DNA of 64,000 nt from Sphingomonas montana (lineage in GTDB: Bacteria; Pseudomonadota; Alphaproteobacteria; Sphingomonadales; Sphingomonadaceae), in the NCBI RefSeq assembly GCF_001956315.1, contig NZ_KV887142.1:108152-172151 (forward strand), read 5' to 3'. Both the position numbers and the translations under genes were made by a program. The notes beneath the pieces are model-generated. The model was not told the origin of the DNA and ran no database searches. It saw only the letters and a program-made list of their open reading frames with translations. This document shows positions 54,442 through 63,772 of the stretch, piece after piece. How positions within the stretch are numbered: position 1 is the stretch's first letter; every line of letters starts with the position of its first letter.

Positions 54442-56976
54442 TCAGTAGATCCCGCCCTGCTGCTGCAGGAAATCCGTATCGCGTGCGCGCTGCGCCCGGC
54501 GCTGCATCACGGCATCGGCCGCGTCGGGCGTCGGCTTCGGCCGGTTGCGTGCCACGATCGAGGAACGGCGGATCGACCGGCGTGGCTCGCTTTCAGGCTT
54601 GAACGCTTCCCAGATCACCGACGCCAGCGGGTCGTTCGTCGGCCACGCGCCATACACCTTGCGCCCCGATTTCCGGTCGATCCGCACCATCCGGATTCCC
54701 GGCGGCGCCTTGAACGGCACGACCGGCATGTCCGCCATCGCTTGCCTTGCGAACTGCTTGAAGATCGGCGCGGCCAGCGTGCCGCCCTGGGCATAGCCGC
54801 CCATCGGCCGCGGCTTGTCGAACCCCATATATACGCCCGCCACCAGATCCTGCGATCCGCCCACGAACCACACGTTGGTCGGCCCGGTCGACGTGCCCGT
54901 CTTGCCGAACAGCGGGCGGTTCAGGTCGCGCAGCGTCGTCGCGGTCCCGCGCTGCACCACGCCTTCCAGGATATGCACCGTCTGGTACGCGGTCATCGCG
55001 TCCATCGCCTGCTTGGTCCGCATCCGCGGGCGCGGCATCGGCTTGCCGTCCCAGTCCTTCATGTTGCACCGCTCGCACGGCCGCATGTCGGCGCGGAAGA
55101 TCGTCTTGCCGTGCCGGTCCTGGATCAGGTCGATCAGCGTGGGTTTCAGCGCGCGCCCCTGGTTGGCCAGCATCGCATAGGCGTTGGTCAGCTTGGCCAC
55201 CGTCGTGTCGCCCGCGCCCAGCGAGATCGCCAGCACCGCCGGGTAGATGCCGATGTCCATGGCCTTGGCGGTCGCCACCACCTTCTTCATGCCGGTCTGC
55301 GATGCCGCGCGCACCGTCATCAGGTTGCGCGACTGTTCCACGCCCCAGCGCATGGTCTGCAGGCCCGCACCCCGCGCGCCGCCGAAATTGACGAAGCATT
55401 TCCTGCCCAGCCGCGCGGACTGGTACACGCAGAACGGCGCATCCATGATCATCGACGCCGGCGTCATCCCAGCGTCCAGCGCGCTGGCATAGACGAACGG
55501 CTTGAAGCTCGACCCCGGCTGGCGCATCGCCTGCGTCGCGCGGTTGAAACTGTTGCCGCGTTCGTCGAACCCGCCCTGCATCGCCAGCACGCGGCCGGTA
55601 TGCGGGTCCTCTGCCACCATTGCGCCTGAAATCTCCGGCACGTTGCGCAACAGCCAGTCCGCACCCTGCCGCTTCACCGCGATGATGTCGCCCGGCTTCA
55701 TGTACCGGAACGCCGTGCCGCCGATCCCGCGGCGCGGCATGGTCGCGCCCCACGCGGGCAGCGTGCCCGTCGATCCGTCCGTGAAACCGATCGTGGCACT
55801 GCTGCCGGCCTTGTCCAGCACCACCGCGGACCGCCAGTCGTCATAGCCGACCCCCACATTGGCGCGCACCAGTCCCGATCGCCATGCGCCGCCCTCGCCC
55901 AGTTCGGCCGCGTCGATCGTCGCGATCGCACCGCGCCATCCGCGTCCGGCATCGTACCGCATCAGCCCGTCGCGCAACGCGTCCTCCGCCGCCTTCTGCA
56001 CCTTGGGGTCGAGCGAGGTGCGCACCCACAGCCCGCCATCATAGACGCTGTACGGCCCCCTGTCGGATTTCTCGCCGTACCGGCCGATCAGGTCCCGGCG
56101 GACGTCCTCCAGGAAATATCCGCCGGCCGGCCGTTTGGGCGGGCGCGCCTTGGCGACAGTGCCGAGCGGCGCCGCATCCGCCGCCGCACGCTGCGCCGCG
56201 GTAATGTATCCGTTCGCCTGCATCTGGCGCAGCACATAGCCGCGCCGGGTCAGCGCCCGGTCGGCATGCCGTTCGGGCGTCAGCGTCGAGGGTGCCTTCG
56301 GCAGCACCGCCAGATACGCCGCCTCCGGCAGGGTCAGCTGGCCGACATCCTTGTCGAAATAGGCGCGCGCCGCGGACTGCACGCCATAGGCGTTCCGCCC
56401 CAGGAAGATCTGGTTCAGGTAGATTTCGAGGATCTGCGGCTTGGTCAGCACGCCCTCGATCCGGCGCGCCAATATGGCCTCGCGGATCTTGCGCGTCGGC
56501 GAATATTCGTCGCCGACCAGCAGGTTCTTGGCCACCTGCTGCGTGATCGTCGATCCGCCCCGCGCCCGTTCGCCCGACCCCAGCTTGGTCAGATATTCGA
56601 ATATGCCGTTGCCGAACGCCAGATAGTCGATCCCGCCATGGTCGAAGAACGTCTTGTCCTCCGCCGACAGGAACGCGCCGACCAGCACCTTCGGAAACTC
56701 GTCGAACGACAGCTCGACCCGTCGCTCGCGCACGAACGCATAGACCGGCTGCCCGTTGATATCGCGCACGTTGGTCGGCAGCGGCGGCTCATAGGCCAGC
56801 AGGCTCTCCGCCGACGGCAGGTCGCGCGCGAACAGCATCCAGAACCCGCCCGCCGCGACACCGGCCAGCAACAGCAGCACCGCGATCACCCGCACCCAGC
56901 GCCGCGCGAACAGCCCCCGCACCCGCCCCGGCCCACGCCGCAACCGCACGTGCATCGATTCCGCTGTCTCGTCCAT
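54442..56976 (-). CDS. mrcA: Penicillin-binding protein 1A (bifunctional glycosyltransferase/transpeptidase)
   Basis: An 844-residue class A PBP that polymerises and cross-links peptidoglycan. One membrane anchor (VIAVLLLLAGVAAGGFWMLF) is at about 30-50. The GT51 domain shows SAEDKTFFDHGG, GGSTITQQVAKN and RKIREAILARRIE. The transpeptidase domain has the SxxK motif beginning at Ser489 (SSFK), SRN (SxN type) and GKTGTST. An OB-like insertion stands between them. A basic tail follows. amiC lies upstream on the same strand, so the two may form an operon. Confidence 0.96.
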   Translation of the reverse strand: MDETAESMHVRLRRGPGRVRGLFARRWVRVIAVLLLLAGVAAGGFWMLFARDLPSAESLLAYEPPLPTNVRDINGQPVYAFVRERRVELSFDEFPKVLVGAFLSAEDKTFFDHGGIDYLAFGNGIFEYLTKLGSGERARGGSTITQQVAKNLLVGDEYSPTRKIREAILARRIEGVLTKPQILEIYLNQIFLGRNAYGVQSAARAYFDKDVGQLTLPEAAYLAVLPKAPSTLTPERHADRALTRRGYVLRQMQANGYITAAQRAAADAAPLGTVAKARPPKRPAGGYFLEDVRRDLIGRYGEKSDRGPYSVYDGGLWVRTSLDPKVQKAAEDALRDGLMRYDAGRGWRGAIATIDAAELGEGGAWRSGLVRANVGVGYDDWRSAVVLDKAGSSATIGFTDGSTGTLPAWGATMPRRGIGGTAFRYMKPGDIIAVKRQGADWLLRNVPEISGAMVAEDPHTGRVLAMQGGFDERGNSFNRATQAMRQPGSSFKPFVYASALDAGMTPASMIMDAPFCVYQSARLGRKCFVNFGGARGAGLQTMRWGVEQSRNLMTVRAASQTGMKKVVATAKAMDIGIYPAVLAISLGAGDTTVAKLTNAYAMLANQGRALKPTLIDLIQDRHGKTIFRADMRPCERCNMKDWDGKPMPRPRMRTKQAMDAMTAYQTVHILEGVVQRGTATTLRDLNRPLFGKTGTSTGPTNVWFVGGSQDLVAGVYMGFDKPRPMGGYAQGGTLAAPIFKQFARQAMADMPVVPFKAPPGIRMVRIDRKSGRKVYGAWPTNDPLASVIWEAFKPESEPRRSIRRSSIVARNRPKPTPDAADAVMQRRAQRARDTDFLQQQGGIY

Positions 56977-57044
56977 CGCGCGCCGGTCTAGGGGAGCGAT
57001 GGGTACATTACCAGACGAAGCGGACCCGTCCGGAACATCGAAAA

Positions 57045-57110
57045 AACCCCTTCCCTTTCAAACGAGTGGGTTGGGGTGGGGCTGACCGCATCAGCAGCAC
57101 GATCCCCAAG
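57045..57110. repeat. Partial family D repeat
   Basis: AACCCCTTCCCTTTCAAACG followed by AGTGGGTTGGGGTGGGGCTGACC, then GATCCCCAAGGTCAGACC, recalls the left arm of the element at 54287-54401 with a rearranged right side. It occupies the gap between amiC and mrcA. Confidence 0.5.
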
Positions 57111-57123
57111 GTCAGACCAAACC

Positions 57124-58347
57124 CTATCGCGAAGCCATCCGGCGCGCGAAGTACGCCGTCACCGCGCTCGTCACCCCATCCGCGATCGCCGCCCGCCCGT
57201 CGGACGAGAACAGGAACTTCGAATCCTCGATATTGCTCATATACCCGGTTTCGAGCAGCACGGACGGCACGTCGGGCGCCTTCAGCACCGCGAACGCCGC
57301 GAACCGGTGGTAGCTCGACCGGAACGGCACGCTGGGCGCCATCTCGCGCTGCATCAGCGTCGCGAAACTCGACGACATGTTCATCGACTCGCGCTGCGCC
57401 AGGTCGACCAGGATGGACGATACGTCCGGCGGTGCATTGCCCAGGTTCACGCCGTTCAGCACGTCGGACCGGTTCTCGCGCGCCGCCAGCCGCGCCGCCA
57501 CCTGGTCCGACGCCACTTCGGACAGCGTATAGATGCTCGCCCCACGCGCCAAGTCGGCCGGCGCGCTGTCCGCGTGGATCGAAATGAACAGGTCCGCCTT
57601 CAGCCGGCGGGCGATCTCGCGCCGTTCCTGCAATACCAGGAACCGGTCGTCGTCGCGGGTCAGCGCCACCCGCACGCGGCCCGTGGCGACCAGTGCGTCG
57701 CGGATCGCGCGCGCGATGGCCAGCGCCGCGTCCTTCTCCTTCCGCCCGCCATAGACGCTGATCGCGCCGGGATCATGCCCGCCATGCCCCGGGTCGATCA
57801 CCACCAGCGGTCGGTTGGTGCCCCGTCCGCCGCGGATCGGCGGTGCCGCATAGGGGACATAGGGCCGCGCCGGTTCCAGCGGCACGACGATCGCGCCGTT
57901 CTCGGTGGCGGGCGACGCGTTGCGGAACCCGACCTGCGTGAACAGCGTGCGCGCCCGTTCGCGCACGGCTTCGGCAAAGCTGCGTTTGCTGGCCGGGGCC
58001 ACCGACAGCGTCAGCGACCGGCCGTCCGTCGCCAGCGCCGCGTCGGTCACGATCGTCGGCGTCGCCAGGTCGAACACCACGCGCGCCGTATCGGCATCCC
58101 GCTGCCCCCCGCGCGCGCGGCTGACGAAGCCGTCTGTCGCCACCGCCGGCAGCTTTGCCGCGCGCGCGCCGACGATATCCAGCGCGATCCGCTGCGGCTC
58201 GTCCAGCAGGAACATCCGTGCGCCTTCCACGGCATCGTCGAACCGCAGCGTCAGGCTGTCATACCCCACGTCGACCGCACTGATCGTCGCGGCCGGGGCG
58301 GTGGACGGGGCCAGCAGCGCAAGAGCGACGGCGGCAAAAAGGGTCAT
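57124..58347 (-). CDS. amiC: N-acetylmuramoyl-L-alanine amidase, AmiC type
   Basis: A 407-residue periplasmic amidase that splits septal peptidoglycan during daughter-cell separation. A signal peptide (MTLFAAVALALLAPSTAPAA) precedes an AMIN domain for localisation (about 25-130). The amidase_3 domain follows: VVIDPGHGGHDPGAIS (zinc His), RKEKDAALAIA (Glu), ISIHADSAP (His) and VLLETGYMSN (catalytic Glu). The ATG at 58347 has AGGATCG upstream. A regulator such as EnvC is not in the window. Confidence 0.93.
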   Translation of the reverse strand: MTLFAAVALALLAPSTAPAATISAVDVGYDSLTLRFDDAVEGARMFLLDEPQRIALDIVGARAAKLPAVATDGFVSRARGGQRDADTARVVFDLATPTIVTDAALATDGRSLTLSVAPASKRSFAEAVRERARTLFTQVGFRNASPATENGAIVVPLEPARPYVPYAAPPIRGGRGTNRPLVVIDPGHGGHDPGAISVYGGRKEKDAALAIARAIRDALVATGRVRVALTRDDDRFLVLQERREIARRLKADLFISIHADSAPADLARGASIYTLSEVASDQVAARLAARENRSDVLNGVNLGNAPPDVSSILVDLAQRESMNMSSSFATLMQREMAPSVPFRSSYHRFAAFAVLKAPDVPSVLLETGYMSNIEDSKFLFSSDGRAAIADGVTSAVTAYFARRMASR

Positions 58348-58859
58348 GCCGCGATCCTGCCCCCGCGATCGTCGCGAAGTCCAGCCGATTCGCGAATCGT
58401 TACGATGGGAATTGCGGGAAAACATGCAGCACGCCTAGCCATCCGACCTATCCCGATGGTGAACCGAAATGGTTAACGTACTGTTTGCCATCGTGTCGCC
58501 ACAAAGTCGCGACGTGCCGCATCGCTTGTGCGGCGGGACGTGCGATGCTAGCACGCGGGTGGCTCGGTCGGACTGCGCCTCGCGTCCGACGCGGGGCCCC
58601 GCCCGGACCGCTGGGGCGCCCATGTCGGTGCGGCCCCGTCCGACCAGGTTGACGTGCTCGATGATCCATTCCGCCCCGTTGTCCGACAGCCGCCCTTGCG
58701 GGTGCTGTGCGTCGGTCCGGGACGATGGCTGCGGCACGAACGCATTCCATACCCCTTCGCAGATGCCGGCGCCGGACCTGTCCGTGCCGACGGCCTGCCC
58801 ACTAGATTGCGCGCCGCCGCGGCCCTGCCCGCCGGCCCTGCGCGCCAGGAGACTTCACA
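58348..58859. other. Long leader/promoter region upstream of RNase E
   Basis: A 512-base gap between the divergent amiC and rne genes. It contains several short inverted repeats on the rne side: GCCGCA/TGCGGC (58516-58521 and 58529-58534), and the palindrome GCGGGGCCCCGC (58591-58602). A long structured 5' leader would fit the known autoregulation of RNase E mRNA in enterobacteria. That function is inferred here; no promoter could be located with certainty. Confidence 0.5.
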
Positions 58860-61800
58860 ATGACAATGCGCATGCTGATCGACGCGCGCCACCGGGAAGA
58901 AACCCGCGTGGCCGTGGTCAACGGACACCGGATCGAGGAATTCGACTTCGAGTCCGCGGAACGCAAGCAGCTCAAGGGTAATATCTACCTCGCCAAGGTA
59001 ACGCGGGTCGAACCGTCGCTCCAGGCGGCGTTCATCGATTACGGCGGCAACCGGCACGGTTTCCTCGCCTTCTCCGAAATCCACCCGGATTACTACCAGA
59101 TCCCGAAGGAAGACCGCGACGCGCTGCTCGCCGAAGAGGCCGAGCATGCCGCCGAGGAGGAGCGCCTGCGCGGGAACGACCAGGACGACGACGATCTGGA
59201 CGACGAGGACGGCGACGAGCCGGCCCCGCGCGCCGACCATGACAGCGATGACGAGGACGAGGACGGCGAACCCGTCGCCGCCTCGACCCCGCTCGAAGGC
59301 GGCGCGGGCGACGATCATGCTGTCGACAATCTGCGTGAGAAGCGCACGAACCTGCGCCACCGCTACAAGATCCAGGACGTCATCCGCCGCCGTCAGGTGC
59401 TGCTCGTCCAGGTCGTGAAGGAAGAACGCGGCAACAAGGGCGCGGCACTCACCACCTATCTGTCGCTCGCCGGCCGCTATTGCGTGCTGATGCCCAACAC
59501 GTCGCACGGCGGCGGCATCAGCCGGAAGATCTCCAACGGTGCGGATCGCAAGCGGCTGAAGTCGATCATGGCCGATCTGGCGCTGCCGTCCACCATGGGC
59601 TGCATCGTCCGCACTGCGGGCCTCCAGCGCAGCCGGACCGAGATCAAGCGCGACTTCGACTATCTCGCCCGGCTGTGGGACGAGATCCGCGAGAACACGC
59701 TGAAGTCCGCTGCGCCGGCACTCGTCTACGGCGACAGCGACCTCATCAAGCGCGCGATCCGCGACATCTACAACCGCGACATCGAAGAGGTGATCGTGGA
59801 AGGCGAGGAAGGCTACCGCCAGGCCCGCCAATATATGAAGCTGCTCTCGCCCGCCGCGGCGAAGAAGGTGAAGCTCTACATCGACACCGTGCCGCTGTTC
59901 CAGCGCGGCGGGGTCGAGGAACAGCTTTCGGCCATGTACAATCCGGTCGTCCAGTTGAAGTCCGGCGGCTATCTGGTCATCAATCCGACCGAGGCGCTGG
60001 TGTCGATCGACATCAACTCCGGCCGTTCGACCCGCGAACACAACATCGAACAGACCGCACTCTCGACCAACCTCGAGGCCGCGAACGAGATCGCCCGCCA
60101 GCTGCGCCTGCGCGACATGGCCGGCCTTGTGGTCATCGATTTCATCGACATGGAATCGAACGGCAACAACAAGAAGGTCGAACGCGCGATGAAGGAAGCG
60201 CTGAAGAACGATCGCGCCCGCATCCAGGTCGGCCGGATCAGCAGCTTCGGCCTGTTCGAAATGAGCCGCCAGCGGATCCGCACCGGCGTACTCGAGGCCT
60301 CCACCCGCACCTGTCCGCATTGCGACGGCACGGGCCTCGTCCGCACCGCATCGTCGGCCGGCCTGTCCGCGCTGCGCATGCTGGAGGATGAGGCCGCGCG
60401 CGGTCGCGGGTCGCAGCTCGTGCTGCGCGCCAGCCAGGAAGCGGCGTTCTACGTCCTCAACCGCAAGCGCCACGAACTCGCCGAGATCGAGGATCGCTAC
60501 GGCGTGCTGATCGAAATCTGCCCCGACGGGCAGCTCGAAGGCGCGCGCATGGCCGTCGAAAGCCACGGCCCCCCGCCCGCACACCCGCCGCGCATCCCCG
60601 TCCTGCCGCCGATGGAGGCCGAGGACGAAGAGGATTATGGCGAGGAGGAAGAGGATATCGAGGAGGAGACCCCCGAGATCGAGGAGGTCGAAGCCCGCGA
60701 GGACCGTCCGCGCCGCGAAGGTCGCGAGGAACGCAGCGGCGAAGGTGGTCGCAAGCGTCGCCGTCGCCGTCGTGGTGGCCGTCGCGAGGATGGCGAGGGC
60801 AACGATGCGGACACCGCAGCCGACCAGCCCGCGGGCGAAGGTCAGACGACCGACGCCGACGTGCTCGTCGCGGTGGACGACGTCCCGCTCGAGGATCGCG
60901 ACGCCGCCGACGCGACGCACGCCAACGCCGATCTCGACACTGCCGTTCACGGCGATGCGGGCAATGACGAGGACGGCGACAGCCGCCGCCGTCGTGGCCG
61001 TCGCGGACGCCGCGGTGGTCGTCGCAACCGGCAGGAGGATGGCGGCGACGTCGTCCAACCGACCGCCGCGACCGACGGCATCGATGGCGAAGTCGGGTCC
61101 GACGACATGTCCGAGGCAGGCTATGAGGCGAGCGCCGCCAGCAGCATACTGGCCGACGCAACCGTCGATCAGGTCGCGCTGGACGATGTCGCCCCGGCAA
61201 CGGTCGTTCCGGCCCCCGTCGCCGACCTGCCCGAGACCGCTGCGGTCGAGGAAGCCGAGGCCGGGGAGGACCGTCCGCGCACCCGCCGCCGGCCCCGCGC
61301 CCGTCGCGACGACGGCACCGCCACGGTCGCGCAGACCGCGGCACCCGTCGCCGCACCTGCGCTGCTCGTCGCGGTCCCGGCCGAACCGCTGCCGTCCGAC
61401 GCCGTCGCGCTCGACGCCGTCCCGGACGTCGATGCGGATACGGAAGTCGCGCCGAAGCCGCGCCGCGCCCGTCGCCGCAAGGCCGACGCCGTGACCGAGC
61501 CGGTCGCCGAGCCAGCCGTGGAAGCGCCGGTGGAACCCGTCGCCGCCCCCGCCGAACCGGTGGAGCCGGACGCCCCCGCGGATACGGTTGCCGACGCCGC
61601 ACCCAAGGCCCGCCGCCCGCGCCGCAAGAAGGCCGACGCAGCGGAAACCGCGGACGTCACGCCGGAACCCGTAGCCGAGGCACCGGCCCCCCGCGCACCC
61701 CGCGCCCCGCGCACCCGCAAGGCCGCGCCCGAGGCCGAAGTCGTGGTCGTGGCCCCGACGCCGGAACCGGAGGCCGCTCAGCAGGCGGATGCCCAGCCGC

Positions 61801-61874
61801 AGGAGCCGACTTCGCCTGAAAACCAGGAAGGCAGCCCCCGCCGCGGCTGGTGGCAGCGCACCTTCGGCGCCTGA
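58860..61874 (+). CDS. rne: Ribonuclease E
   Basis: A 1004-residue endoribonuclease, core of the RNA degradosome. The S1 domain is split by an acidic insertion at about residues 91-168 (QDDDDLDDEDGDEP). Catalytic residues are Asp384 (SIDINSGR) and Asp427 (VIDFIDM). The Zn-link is CPHC at 485-488. From about 560 on, the protein is low complexity: acidic (EDEEDYGEEEEDIEEE), arginine-rich (RKRRRRRRGGRR) and Ala/Pro/Glu-rich parts serve as RNA- and protein-binding scaffold. AGGAGA precedes the ATG. Confidence 0.95.
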   Translation: MTMRMLIDARHREETRVAVVNGHRIEEFDFESAERKQLKGNIYLAKVTRVEPSLQAAFIDYGGNRHGFLAFSEIHPDYYQIPKEDRDALLAEEAEHAAEEERLRGNDQDDDDLDDEDGDEPAPRADHDSDDEDEDGEPVAASTPLEGGAGDDHAVDNLREKRTNLRHRYKIQDVIRRRQVLLVQVVKEERGNKGAALTTYLSLAGRYCVLMPNTSHGGGISRKISNGADRKRLKSIMADLALPSTMGCIVRTAGLQRSRTEIKRDFDYLARLWDEIRENTLKSAAPALVYGDSDLIKRAIRDIYNRDIEEVIVEGEEGYRQARQYMKLLSPAAAKKVKLYIDTVPLFQRGGVEEQLSAMYNPVVQLKSGGYLVINPTEALVSIDINSGRSTREHNIEQTALSTNLEAANEIARQLRLRDMAGLVVIDFIDMESNGNNKKVERAMKEALKNDRARIQVGRISSFGLFEMSRQRIRTGVLEASTRTCPHCDGTGLVRTASSAGLSALRMLEDEAARGRGSQLVLRASQEAAFYVLNRKRHELAEIEDRYGVLIEICPDGQLEGARMAVESHGPPPAHPPRIPVLPPMEAEDEEDYGEEEEDIEEETPEIEEVEAREDRPRREGREERSGEGGRKRRRRRRGGRREDGEGNDADTAADQPAGEGQTTDADVLVAVDDVPLEDRDAADATHANADLDTAVHGDAGNDEDGDSRRRRGRRGRRGGRRNRQEDGGDVVQPTAATDGIDGEVGSDDMSEAGYEASAASSILADATVDQVALDDVAPATVVPAPVADLPETAAVEEAEAGEDRPRTRRRPRARRDDGTATVAQTAAPVAAPALLVAVPAEPLPSDAVALDAVPDVDADTEVAPKPRRARRRKADAVTEPVAEPAVEAPVEPVAAPAEPVEPDAPADTVADAAPKARRPRRKKADAAETADVTPEPVAEAPAPRAPRAPRTRKAAPEAEVVVVAPTPEPEAAQQADAQPQEPTSPENQEGSPRRGWWQRTFGA

Positions 61875-62162
61875 CGCACCCGGAAAGCCCTCTCCCCTCC
61901 GGGGAGAGGGTACGGAGAGCGGAGCAACGCCCGTGGCGAGGTTCGACCAGGCCACACGCAGAACCCACCGCCGCCCCACCCAGAAAAGCCCCCCACCCAA
62001 TCCTCCCCCCCGATGGGGGGAGGGCCGGGGGGGCTTAGGCTGGAAAGACCCGCGTCACCTCAAAGGCCCCAAACCCACCCCCTTCACCCCCATCCCCACA
62101 CGCGCTAAAACCCGGCGCATGCTCACCCCCCGTTCACCCGCCCCCGGCCACACGGCACGGCG
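61875..62162. other. Gap with two CTCCCC/GGGGAG hairpins after rne
   Basis: CCCTCTCCCC-tcc-GGGGAGAGGG (61888-61910) is a perfect 10-base stem 14 bases after the rne stop. CCTCCCCCCCGATGGGGGGA (about 62003-62022) is another. Both can act as terminators without T runs. The rest carries the promoter of the M48 protease gene. No gene is visible. Confidence 0.6.
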
Positions 62163-63515
62163 ATGACCCACCCCCTCCGCCTCGCCATCGCGGCACTGCT
62201 CGCAATAACGCTCGCGGTACAGCCCGTCGCCGCCCAGTCCGTCCTGCGTGATGCCGAGACGGAAGCCTTCCTCAACGAACTCGCGCAACCGATCGGCGTT
62301 GCCGCCGGCCTGCGGCAAGGTGCGCTCAAGATCGTCCTGCTCGGCGATCCGTCGATCAACGCGTTCGTCGCGGGCGGCCAGATCGTCTACATCCACAGCG
62401 GCCTCATCATGGCCGCGGACAACGCGTCCGAGGTTCAGGGCGTCATCGCGCATGAGGTCGGCCATATCGCCGGCGGCCACATCATCCGCGGCGGCGAAAT
62501 GGCGAAGGCGGCCGGCGGCATCAGCATCCTTTCGCTACTCGTCGGTGTCGCCGCGATGGCGGCCGGTGCGGGATCGGCGGGCATGGCCGCGATGGCTGCG
62601 GGGCAGCAGGCCGCGCTGGGCCGCTACCTCTCCTTCTCCCGCGCGCAGGAATCGAGCGCCGACGCCGCCGGTTCCGGCTTCCTGCGCACCGCCCATCTGT
62701 CGGGCAAGGGCATGCTCAGCTTCTTCGGCAAGCTGCGGCAGGAAGAATATCGCTACGCCTCCAGCTACCGCAAGACCGACCCGTTCCAGCAGACCCACCC
62801 CATGTCCGCCGAACGCCAGGCCACGCTGGAGGGCGACATCACCAAATCGCCCTATTTCGCCGTCCCGACCGATCCGGCGCTGGAGGCGCGGTTCCAGCGG
62901 ATCAAGGGCAAGCTGTTCGGCTTCACCCAGGATCCGCCGGTCACCATGGCGAAATATCCGGAGAGCAACCAGACCGCGCAGGCGCGCTATGCCCGCACCT
63001 ATGCCTGGCACCGCGGCGCCTACCCGGACCGTGCGGTGAAGGAGATCGACAAGCTCGTCGCTTCCGCGCCGCACGATCCCTATTATCTTGAACTGAAGGG
63101 ACAGGTGCTGCTCGAATCCGGCCGGCCGAGGGAAGCGATCCCGCCGCTGCGCGAAGCCGTCGCCGAACGGCCCGACCAGCCGCTGATCGCCGCCACGCTG
63201 GGCCATGCGCTGATCGCGACCGAGGATCCTGCGCAATTGCCGGAGGCCAAGCGCGTCCTGCGCGTCGCGGTGCAACGCGACGACGAGAACCCCTTCGCCT
63301 GGTACCAGCTCGGCCTCATCTATGCGGGCGAAGGCGATACCGCCCGCGCCATGCTCGCCAGCGCCGAACGCTACAGCATGCAGGGCGAAACCCGCCTCGC
63401 CATGCAGAATGCGGAAGCCGCGATGAAAGGCATCCCCCCCGGCACTCCCGACTATATCCGCGCACAGGACATCGCCATGGCCACCCGCGGCGAATCCGAA
63501 CGCCGCCGCCGCTAA
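62163..63515 (+). CDS. M48 family zinc metalloprotease with TPR domain (BepA-like)
   Basis: A 450-residue periplasmic protein. A signal peptide (LAIAALLAITLAVQPVAAQ) precedes the peptidase domain with the zinc motif HEVGH at residues 97-101 and the third ligand Glu163 in AQESSADAAG. A hydrophobic Gly/Ala/Met stretch lies between them. The C-terminal 190 or so residues are TPR-like repeats (KGQVLLESGRPREAIPPLREA, LGLIYAGEGDTARAMLA). This matches BepA/YfgC, which assists or degrades outer-membrane proteins such as LptD. Confidence 0.92.
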   Translation: MTHPLRLAIAALLAITLAVQPVAAQSVLRDAETEAFLNELAQPIGVAAGLRQGALKIVLLGDPSINAFVAGGQIVYIHSGLIMAADNASEVQGVIAHEVGHIAGGHIIRGGEMAKAAGGISILSLLVGVAAMAAGAGSAGMAAMAAGQQAALGRYLSFSRAQESSADAAGSGFLRTAHLSGKGMLSFFGKLRQEEYRYASSYRKTDPFQQTHPMSAERQATLEGDITKSPYFAVPTDPALEARFQRIKGKLFGFTQDPPVTMAKYPESNQTAQARYARTYAWHRGAYPDRAVKEIDKLVASAPHDPYYLELKGQVLLESGRPREAIPPLREAVAERPDQPLIAATLGHALIATEDPAQLPEAKRVLRVAVQRDDENPFAWYQLGLIYAGEGDTARAMLASAERYSMQGETRLAMQNAEAAMKGIPPGTPDYIRAQDIAMATRGESERRRR

Positions 63516-63529
63516 CGCCTTCTCCTGCT

Positions 63530-63640
63530 CCCTCCCCCACCGGAGGGGGGGGCCGGGGCGGCGGACGTAGGCCGGAAAGGCTCCCCACCCAGACTCCACG
63601 GAAAAGTCCTCTCCCCTTCGGGGAGAGGGTGGGGAGAGGG
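63530..63640. repeat. CTCCCC/GGGGAG hairpins after the M48 gene
   Basis: CCCTCCCCCACCGGAGGGGG at about 63530-63549, and CTCTCCCC-ttc-GGGGAGAG at 63610-63628, are further hairpins of the group found after rne and sodB. They fill most of the gap before the next gene. Confidence 0.6.
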
Positions 63641-63772
63641 GCGGTGGCCTGACCCAACCGCCCCTTGCAACCCGACAGCACGTTCCGCGAAACGCCCCGC
63701 CCGCAAACCTCAACGACCTTCCCACGTCCTCCCACACCCGCTACGCCGCCCGAAACCGACAGGACCCCCGCG

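Noticed and set aside
58548..62000. Open frame of about 1150 codons on the minus strand opposite rne
   Set aside because: It mirrors rne in a high-GC sequence where stop codons are rare. Its translation is repetitive Gly/Ala/Val without domains, while the plus strand encodes a complete RNase E.
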